DNA of 64,000 nt, from the NCBI RefSeq assembly GCF_964355755.1, contig NC_092673.1, positions 8,563,001-8,627,000 on the forward strand. Direction: 5' to 3'. The translations under genes and the position numbers were made by a program. This DNA is from Antedon mediterranea. Lineage: Eukaryota > Echinodermata > Crinoidea > Comatulida > Antedonidae. Each line of letters starts with the position of its first letter. Within the stretch, counting starts at the first letter, position 1. A model generated the notes under the pieces. The model worked only from the letters and a program-made list of their open reading frames with translations, was not told where the DNA came from and ran no database searches. Shown here one piece after another: positions 13,001 through 23,800 of this stretch.

Positions 13001-16000
13001 GTAGTTAAACAATTCTCGAATATGGCATACCACAGATATCGGTCTATAGGTACTCGTAGTTAAACAATTCTCGAATATGGCAAACAACAGATATCGGTCT
13101 ATAGGTACTCGTAGTTAAACAATTCTCGAATATGGCAAACCACAGATATCGGTCTATAGGTACTCGTAGTTAAACAATTCTCGAATATGGCAAACCACAG
13201 ATATCGGTCTATAGGTACTCATAGTTAAACAATTCTCGAATATGGCAAACCACAGATATCGGTCTATAGGTACTCGTAGTTAAACAATTCTGGAATATGG
13301 CAAACCACAGATATCGGTCTATAGGTACTCATAGTTAAACAATTCTCGAAATATGGCAAACCACAGATATCGGTCTATAGGTACTCATAGTTAAACAATT
13401 CTCGAATATGGCATACCACAGATATCGGTCTATAGGTACTCGTAGTTTGCTTACATCCCTTTCCTTTATATAGGTGTTGTAAACGGGTTCTAAATTTTGT
13501 AGATTTTTCTTTATATTTCTTACTTTTTGAAACAAATAAAATTGTATACAAACGGTACGTAATCTTACCAACAGTGTCTACTGTTAGGGATTTTGAGGTT
13601 TCTATTCCTCCTTTAACGAAGTCTTGACGATCTTCACCATTTAGTTGTGCTCTTTCGATTTTTGTGTCAGCGGCTGTATCAATCCAATAAATGAACCTTG
13701 ATATAGACATGTATATACAATTACAGAACAGTAAACATCAACCAATTCTTAAAATATTGTTTTATGAAATATTTTTCAAAACGCATAAAGCCACTAATCG
13801 TTAAAAACAATTCTAAAACGTAAACACCATCAAAATCTTTTAAAATCAATGCAATTTTTATCAATAAGAAATATAGGGACGCACTGGCAAGGCTCTGTGT
13901 ATCATGAATTTCTTTCTTTCGGGAAAAAAATTAAATATACTATGTGGCATACTAAACCGATTTTCTTCAAATTTGGTCAGTAGGACTAGAACCAACCTAG
14001 TTGGGTTCAAAATAATACATCATCCTGATTTTTAACCATAAATAAACATATGACGATGTATGCACTATGCCAATGCACGTGTGTGTACGACAATTATTTT
14101 CTGAAAGAATTGGTTTTTTATTCATTTTTAGATTGGCTTATGACTCTTGTGTAACTTTTGAACACAACTTGCAACACTTCATAAATGTTCCTATACTGGC
14201 AACATTGGGAGAAAATCTGTCCAGTAATTTGTTACACTATTATCATTGTTAAATATTGACGGGGAAACAGACAGAATGATGCAGATACAGAACCCAGTCA
14301 GTGCACAAAATAATTTCTTTAAGGGTAAGTATTGGTAACACGTCAACCTGTAGGATCTTATGATTTGAGACATTCTTGTTACGTGTTAACACAAATAAAC
14401 AGCCTCAATTTAAATTTAAAACCTAAAAAACATATTGGATTAAAAATTGTGTTGATTTTTATGGTTTTTTTTGTTGTTGTTGAATTTACGTTTTAAGTTG
14501 CTTTGATTTTGATTTTTAATTTACAATCTGTCAATTATAGTCATAATGTACGGTAGTTAAAGTAAACCTACCCGGCAGAAATATCAAGTGCTAATGATGT
14601 AGGGTATTCTAGTGTGCTGTTAACTAGAACCATTCGTCCAGTACCATTAAAGTTGATGACTTCAATTCGATCTGACAATCCATTACTCGTCCAGTATAGA
14701 TGCCTGTTTACAATATCTAGTGTCATATCTACTGGAGCTAGAATAGACAATGTGTTCAGTGTTTACCAAAACTAGATGCATCTTATTCTAAACAATACAT
14801 TTCACATTTTTCGTTTTAGAAAATATTACTAGTCGCCTGCAAACGCGACTCTACAGCTCACTATGTCAGTCGATCGGTCGGTCGGTCGGTAAACACTAAC
14901 TCAAATTTGTGCACGCGACTTTAGCCATATTGCCTTGTTTTTGTTCAATTCATGTAGATATATTACAAAGTTATGCACTTAAGTTGCTGGGTGAATATTT
15001 GTCAATAAATGGTAAATCTAAAAGAACGTTATGCCTATACTATCAAATCGAAATCGAATTATGCATTAAATATAATCAACTTAATTCTTTCGAAAACTTA
15101 CCATTTCCTTTAGTAATGGTAACGACATGTTCAAAATTTGATCCATCAAGATTAACTCGGTTGATTTCATTCTTTCGCGTATCTGCCCAATATATACGTT
15201 CATCTATTGGGTCGTACTGTACACTAACCGGGCTTTCTGGGGTAGGTTCAATGGGTATCTTTTTCAAATTCAACGTATTGTTTTCTAACTTTCCCTCAGA
15301 TATACTTATTTCTGAATTAAAAGTGTCAGTGACGAGCATAAAATCACCTAGAAAAAAATAGATGTTTGTTCTTTCATTACAGGGTATATCAACACTATAA
15401 GAATAATCATGCGTAGAACTTTGGAATCATTCAATAAAATGTATCTATGTAATAATTATGACAATCTTTCTTCCTTATTTGTGACGTTCTTATTGGTTGA
15501 TTTCCGTTTATTATTTTGTTTTGTTTCATTCAACGATTAACGCGTAATGTATTGCTATGCCACACAAATAACGCGACTGAAAGTCATTCTATAAAAAGAA
15601 CCAAGAATCAAGATTAATAGTTCACTGTTAGGATGGAAGGTCTTCTATACAAATCATGTATGTATTTTATAATGTGTTATAAAACAATAATGAATGTATG
15701 GTATTTTAAATAAAATGTTTTCACCTCATTAAATTAAAAAACATCCATTGTTTGCATTGCTCCTATTGAATCACATTAGTCTGATATAAACTCACCTTTG
15801 TTGCATTGTTTCCCTCTATACCCCAGTCTACAAAGACATTTGTAGTCTGATATTCCATTGACACATGTTGCGCCATTCTCACAAGGATCGCTTCTGCAAG
15901 CGTCCATTTCTATAAAAAAAAAAAAAGGAATTAAATCAAACGTGTGTAGTCTTCCATTACACTTTTGAAGGATGCGGTCTGATTTGCAACTTGTCTCACT

Positions 16001-19000
16001 TTCTTATCTTGTCTCTTATCTAAGCAATATAACTAGTCCTAAATAATTATGGAAATAATATAATACTTCATGAGCCACGTGTACCTATCAAGTACATATT
16101 TCTAGAGTGTTTACTGTTTCTCAATATGCAATCTGTTCGAAGGGTCGCATGGTGATAACAATTAACTAGCTCATACTATTTTCGTCTTCGTGACGAATTA
16201 ACGATGTGAATATCTCCAATACACACAAAGTCGATGCGCGAGTACACATTTGCCATTTTACAAAATGTTTAACACATTTAAAAATGCATGTTAAACCGAC
16301 AATAATAAATGTCTATTACTTTTAAATATATCCACACTTTCAGCTTGTGAAAATAATGAATTACTGATCGGTTCTATATCGTTTCCAGTCTTCTTATTGG
16401 CCCTCACAAGCTCGGGTCTTCCTTCCTGAACCCAATACACATCCGGACCAAAGATCTTAACATCTACTGGATACCTTGCATTGTCGAAGTTTGTTGTGAC
16501 CACATCGCGTCGGTTAATACCATTTGCAGCAGATGATTCTATTTTACCGTCACACCAATAAAGCTGGTTTTCTTTAAAAGTTAAATACACATTTCTTTAG
16601 GTTTAGATTTATCTCTTAGGCCGTATTCATACTATTGAGGTGAAAAAGCGGCTACAATAAACTTCTAAATCATATTTAAATTAATCTAAATGTCAGAAGT
16701 CCTATACAAAATACAGTATCCACATAGTCTATTAATGTCATTTTGAATGAATAGTAGATAAAATAATTTACCATTTTTGTCAATTGTGATAGATATAGGG
16801 TTAGAAAGTTCGTTTTCTATTAATATTTCTACACCACCACCATCCGATAAGCGAGATCTTCCAATCTTCGATTTTTTAAAACCCACAATATCGGTCCAGT
16901 AAATATAACTAAAAAGAACAAAAATTTAGACAATTATATCAATACTGTAATTGTTGACTTTAGTGTGGATCTGATACACGTTTATACAAGTTACTGTAAC
17001 ATTACGGTATCAGAATAGTACATTAATGATAGCAATTGGAGTACAGTATTATGTAAAGTATTATGTTGCAGTTTAACAGGAGTTAGCATTCAGAGAAAGT
17101 ATATTGGTGGTAGAACAGTAACAATACTAATAGCACTATAGTACTGTTGTAATAACATTGACAATAGTGCAATGGAAGTCAAAATAACAGTGTACTGAGT
17201 AACAGTGGCAATAACAGTGGTAATGACAATATAAATCCTTAGTAATATTAAAGATGTATTGTCCCCCAAAAACACGAAAAATGAAGATTAATTTAAAAAA
17301 GACTTTGAATAAGCAATTTCGCATTTCAATGTTTTCTCTTATAAAAAGACAAAATAAACCGTTAAATTCAACCAAAACCCAATGAATTCCAGTCAATTTG
17401 AATTTTTTCAGATAAATAATCTTTTTTTTATCAAATTTTTTGTCAAAGTGAAGAACTATTATGTTATTTTACTTAAAATGGCATATTAAACAACAAATAT
17501 TAAATACAAAAATATTTTTTCAGGGTGGGGTGGGGGGGGGGGGGAAATATATCTTTAAGGGTAATGTGATATGTAAAATGTTGTGAAACAATTACTTGTT
17601 TTCTTCATCGATAGCTATTCCAGAAGGTTTTTTCATAACATCTACTAGCGTATAATTTATCAAAGAAGTCAAGTTGACGACTTTGATACAATTACATGTT
17701 AGGTCTGACCAGTACATATTGCCATTCTTCTCTTCAATAACAAATCTAGATAATGCTGTGAGAAAATAAAATAAACTACAATGAATAATACAATTTAATC
17801 CATTTCTAATTTTTAGGAAGACAGTAACACATGGAAAGAATATATATGACCACATAACGAAACGCATAAAAAGAGGCATGTTTTCATATCTCGTTACATG
17901 TTTGTTTAACAAGGCCATATACATGGCTTCAGTCGCGTGCTCAAATTTGAGTTAGTGTTTACCGACCAAAAAACCGACCAACCAACCAATCATCCGACCA
18001 ACCGACCGACATAGTGAGCTGTAGAGTAGAGTAAAAATACTACAGTGGATGCTGCAATTTGCTTTAAAGGAGAAGGTGTTAATAGATGAAAAAGGAAATC
18101 TGACAAATTATCAGAAGAGGTGGCAAGAGGAGAAAACCAAGGGATGAAAAGAGAAAGCCCTACATGGAGATTCTAGATGATATTATTATTAAAGAAATGT
18201 TGTAAAACAGAAATCGAGAAAAGAGTGCATACTAATGTTTAACGCGCAGTGCGCGTGCAAAAATCTGCGCACTCATGGCAATTTTTTAAACGCTTAAAAT
18301 TGCCTGAAACCTACTCTAATTTCATCAAAAATAAATGTTGACAATTTTAAGTGCGCGTACGAATGCGTTATATGCGCTACGCACGTAATTGTATTGCCAT
18401 ATGATGAAATATGACATGAAATTTATGAGTACCAAATTGTATTTAATTGTGATTCATGCTTGTGAAGACATGATTACAAACGTGATTTCGTTAAATCGTG
18501 CGTAGACCACGTAGTTTTTGATTACGCACCGTAAAAACATAACCACATCGATTCCTGGCCATAAGGAATATACTGTAAAAAATTGACTTAGCTGAAACTT
18601 ATATCAAGACAAGGCCATATACAAGTTAGTGTTTACCGACCGACCGACCAACCGACCTACCGACCGACATAATGAGCTGTGGAGTCGCGTTGCACGCGAC
18701 TAAAAACGCACACCAAAGAATTATAAAGGGATTATGATCAGAAGCATGACAACCAACATTAGAAGGCAGGTACAATGCAAAAGATTGTAGGATACAGTTC
18801 AATCCCTATCTCTAATGCAATTCCTGGATCCGCCACTGATAATCGGATCAAACAACAATAAACGTTCCAATTTGTTGAGCAATCAAAATAAATGGAATAC
18901 TCGTAAACTAATTCTAACTTGATCCGTTGTTGATCATGTTAAGTAGCAATCATTTTACAAATTTAAAAGAAAATTACATAAATGGCTCATTTCGGATAAT

Positions 19001-20781
19001 GTTCGATATGATTTGTTATCTGATTTGTTACAATGTTTATCCTCCGTGCATTAATGTATTACATTACCATATAACACAACTAAATTAATAATGTAGGCCA
19101 CTATGTAATTTCGTGTCTTTTTTTTGTTAAAAGCAAAATTTCGGATGTAAAGTAATGAAAAAAATATGTTGCCATTTTTTTAAAAAGGCTTAAGGGTGTT
19201 AAATCCAAGATCGCCGCCAATACGTAAAATATCCAATAAATGTACCATATTGGACAAAGTAACACCCATTATGAATAATATTTTAAGTTAAAATGGGTTC
19301 TCTGCTATATAAGAATTATTATAAACCTATATTCATTAGTATTCTATGATTTTGCATTTCAAAATGGCCGCCATTTTTTAAAAATGGATTAAATTTCTTA
19401 TTAAAACATGTGCAAGTTATGACGTTGATTGAAATCACTTAAAATGATAGGCCTATGACAACAACATTGGTGATTAATACAAAATGGCGGCCATTTTGAA
19501 TTTCAAAATGGCGGCCATTTAAAAAAAATAGGTTAGATTTCTTATTAAAACGTGTGTAAGTTAAATAAAATTAGATTGAAATACACAAAATGATATGCTT
19601 ATGACAACAACATGGTGATTAACACAAAATGTTGACCATCAGGAGGTCTACAGTACTGGCAGTACACTTCTTCATATTAAAACATCTCATAAACTTCTTC
19701 AGTTAAATGAAAACTAACTCTGCCAAAGTCCTTCAATGAAATATTTCAAATCTTGAATATGATACAGTAAGTTGACCTTTCTTCGTTTTCTACTACTGTA
19801 TCCATCAAACCTCCACAGACTGATCTGCGATCCCAACAAGCTTGTTGAGAAACTAATTGGCAAAAGTACTGCAATACCTCATTTTACCGCCAAATAATCT
19901 CTATAGGAGTCCTCTTTTACTTTGATAAGTTTGTCACCTGTATTCACCGTCATATATATTTTTTGCCAATATTCGTCTTTTTCTAAGGATCCCATATAGA
20001 CAATTTGCCTTCTACAAGACTTTTAGTTTTACCAATGCCTCAAACATTTTCTGTCCAATTTCATCATGTCATGCCCCACAAACACCTTTGTGCGAATTGC
20101 AGCATTCTTCAATAATCGGGATATCATCTCTCTTTAAATGTTGGCTTTCAAACTCATCAACTAGATTTGCCAGCTCTGATGAAATCATTAATTTGTGTTA
20201 TCCAATGATACCACGCTCAATGACCCTGATCAATTGATGTAAATCCAGCAAGTCCCACACATACATGTCCTGTCAAGGCCTATATCAATTTTCTGATGTT
20301 TTCAGTTAAACTTGTTTTTAACTTTATGAATGTATATATATAGTTTTTATAATAATTAATATTTAATTGAAATTTTGTTTTAATATTTCGGATTGTTTGT
20401 ACTACCTTTTTTAATGTTTTTTATATTTTTATATTTCATGTTATTTTTCTGAGTGAAACGCTTTTGTTAAACTTCCATCTTTCGACTGCAATAAAGTTCT
20501 ATTCGTATTCGTATTCGTATAAACTCCAATATCTGTAATTTGTTTCAGTAATCTGTTGAAATTGATAAAGCGGAAGTAACCGATTGTAGTTCAGGTGGTC
20601 ATAAGCGAAGAAATATTTGATGTGTACTTTCCATGGGTGCAGATATCGTTTTCTTGTGTCTCAGACATATATAGGGATATAGTTTAACCATATCATTTAG
20701 ATTTCGTCGACTCTAGCAGCCTCTTTTAAACAAAATGATACTTCATTTAGAATCTCTTTCTCTGTCTGCATTTGTAGCAAG

Positions 20782-20853
<72 letters not shown>

Positions 20854-23800
20854 CCGGGCGGTTTAGAATTAATGTTCATTGCCTAATGTGTTTATATATA
20901 TATATATATATATATATAAACAAATCAGGCACAGAACATTAATTCTAAACCGCCCGGTGATATACTGAAATTTAATTAATTAATTTGAAACGATAAAGAT
21001 GAGGAAATCTGTGAGAATGAGAAAAAGTCGCCCCAACCGAGACTCGAACTCGGACCGCCTGCTTGATATGCAGATGTCCTAACCATTAGACCACTGGGGC
21101 TTTCATGGTATTGTTCGAACTCGATTGGATATATATATATATAAATCCAAAGGCAAATTACTGAAAAAATGACAAAAATAAAAAGCGAAAAGCTAAATCA
21201 AAACGATAAAGTAAACAGCCAGAAAAGTTAGCAGAGCTTTCGGGCAACACTAGCCCTTCATCAGTGCAAGTGAAGGAATTTGGATAACGTCAGAGTATAA
21301 AGCTGGCAAGTGCTGCCTGGGTGGACAGGAATAAAAGAAATATAACAAAGGGAGCCAGGGTGGAGTCTGAATAAGAGTGGAAAACAAAGAAGGTAGCTTG
21401 GTAGAGATATAAACAATTTTGGAATGAGACTAAAAAACAGCTTAAATGGTGGTTAATATTAAAACTTAAATTTTGGTAGTCAATGGAATAATTTTACCGA
21501 TCTGGGAGTATGTTCCTAATGTTAAGTCCAAAAGGTTTTGTGGTTTTAAGTAGTAATTCCCAGTGGTTTTCTTTGTCTTTGCGAGTTTTGTCGCTCCATT
21601 TGATATCGTGGTCTATTGCAATAACTCTGAAATTTGCAATCGAGTGACCAGCTGAATTAAAATGTTCGGCTACAGGTTGATCAAGCTTTAATGTTTTGAT
21701 AGCTGATCTATGTTGTGTCATTCTCATACGGAGAGTGTTTTTTGTTTCTCCGACGTACTGTTTGCCACAAATATTACAGTATATGAGATAAATGACGTTT
21801 TTGGTTAGACAATTAATTGATTGTCTTATCCGAAAAATGCGGCCAGTTTGGTTACTCTCAAATTTTTCAGTAGAATCAACCAATGAACAAGTTTTGCAAG
21901 ATTTGCCGCAAAGGTGACTGCCCAAATTTTGGCTGTCATGAGAGTTAATTTCACTCTTAAATTTGGATCTGACTAATATATCACGAAGGTTGGGAGGTCT
22001 ACGAAATGCAATAATGGGTGGTTCCGGAAAAACAGTCCTGAGACGTTCTGTGGACTGTAGAATGGGCATATGTTTCTCAATAATAGCCCGTAATGGAGGC
22101 AACCTAGGGTGGTAGGTTGTGACCAATGGCACTCTGGTCGATTTTTTTGGCTGACGTGGTTTGTACGTCAGTGTTTGACATCGAGGAATATCTTTTGCTT
22201 TCTTTATAGCAGTTTCGATTTATTCCTTCTTGTAATTTCTGTTCCGGAGATGTCCGGTTAGTTCTTCGGTACGATTCTGAAAATCTAAATCTGAAGAATA
22301 GATACGTCTGATACGTAATGCTTGACTGTACGGTATGTTTTTAGTACAGTGTCGGGGGTGACAACTGCTAGGGAGCAGGTACATATTTTTATCCGTGGGT
22401 TTACGGAATAGGTCAGTTTTGAGTGTACCATTTTCTATGGTCACTATAGTGTCCAAAAAATCAACGCTACTAGTGGATTTGGTAGCTGTAAATTTGATAT
22501 ATATATTCAGATGTACTATACTGCAAAATGTAAAACAGTTTTCACTATTACGATATTATTCCATATTTCTATCTTAGGTATATATTATAAAGAGTTCTAA
22601 AACAAAATGTCTGATTTCATCGGTAGATTTTTAACTCAATTTCCAGGGTTCACGATGAGTTCACAGGTTCACCTTGCAAATACCTGGTTTCAGTTAAGTT
22701 GGTCGTTAGTGGCTATAGCCATTTTAGTTTTTTGTTTATTTTTGGATCGGACCGCGCGTGTAAAGGTACAGTAGTTAAAAAATAAAATCCCGATAGTTGA
22801 GTTTTATTGAGTAAGCTGGCAGGAATAACTGTAGGCTATCTGTGTCCCATTAGGGCCCATATTGCAAGCCATCTAAAACATCTTCCTTCTTGGGCCGAAA
22901 CGGCCTACACTGTCGCGGAAATTAGTTTCAAAGGATGTTTAAATAATGTATTATTGTATTGTAATAGAATTCATCACACTGTTAACTAATACCAAGCATT
23001 TGTTATTATGTTTTACCACTTTTCATATCTATTAGAGGATTTTATTTGATTATAAATGTTACGATATTATTAAAACTAAAAAATCCCTCGAATAAGCATC
23101 TCCCTCAAATGAACTCTGCCTCCCCACCTCACCCTACCAAACAATAAACACTATGAAAGAGAGTAGGTTTAGTTTTTCGAATGTCAAGCATTTTCAATAA
23201 TGGTAATCGACAGAAAACGTACAAGGAGAACGTCCTTCTAAAACCTTTTTACCCGAGTCATTATCATTCCGAGAACTATCGTTTACACTTCCTAGAGGGG
23301 AGCGAGCGAAGCGAGCTCACCCTCTTGTTAGACATAATTGTTGTTGAATATTTGATATAAATTGGTAAGTTGTTCCATACTTTTGCAACTCCAACTTTGA
23401 ACGATTATTTAATTTAAGAGTCATAGTGGTGTATTATATATCTGTTATATAGAGAACATTGACAACTTTAGATAGCCTTATATTTAGACAATCCTGTGAG
23501 AAGTGACAATTTTAGAATTTGGTGTACAAACAACAATTTATGCACACATATTTAAAAACAATTAGTTAAAAATTTAAATTTTTAGTGGCGGCCATTTTGA
23601 AATCCAAGATGGCCGACAGATTATCGCTTTACATAGTTAAGATTGTATAATGGGTACAGTAATACCATCAAAATGGACTTGTTCCACATTCATAATTTGT
23701 ATTATTGGTGATATTCTTATTTTTAGTAGGGTTATTTGAATGTTGGCGGCCATTTCGAATTTGGTCCCTTAAATGTCTTTAAAAAAAATTGCAACATATT

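Larger units (their letters stand above)
10600..13460 (-). mobile_element. Dead CR1-like non-LTR retrotransposon fragment with two minisatellites
   Basis: Minus-strand RT pieces in order: [20 protein letters not shown] and NHSTPLLL (12691-12470), [16 protein letters not shown] (12454-12245), [10 protein letters not shown] with an intact catalytic FADD (about 11534-11503), [15 protein letters not shown] (11487-11302) and a C-terminal [14 protein letters not shown]...GYSTR (11051-10869). It is broken by frameshifts and by two tandem arrays and truncated at its 5' end. Lies in RTK intron 9. Confidence 0.8.
21142..22520 (-). mobile_element. Penelope-like retroelement, 5'-truncated
   Basis: Minus-strand coding sequence begins with the RT thumb ([44 protein letters not shown]) and continues through one in-frame TAA at 22222-22220 to a linker and a GIY-YIG-type nuclease ([18 protein letters not shown], then [11 protein letters not shown]), stopping at 21494. 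The 3' UTR follows to 21142 and contains a hammerhead core. The RT palm is missing. RT joined to GIY-YIG is diagnostic of Penelope-like elements. Lies in RTK intron 2. Confidence 0.85.

Noticed and set aside
11528-13446. Regular repeats that might suggest a CRISPR array
   Set aside because: There are no unique spacers between units, no cas genes and the host is eukaryotic; these are head-to-tail minisatellites.
17136-17396. Overlapping ORFs rich in Ile/Val/Thr in RTK intron 3
   Set aside because: Low-complexity CAGTAACA-type sequence with no conserved motif or usable splice phase.
20697-20879. ORF of alternating Tyr-Ile
   Set aside because: Translation of the (TA)n microsatellite.
21030-21100. 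A functional tRNA-Asp gene
   Set aside because: Good fold, but the anticodon ATC is atypical and the downstream body is a repeated SINE; kept as a tRNA-like SINE head.
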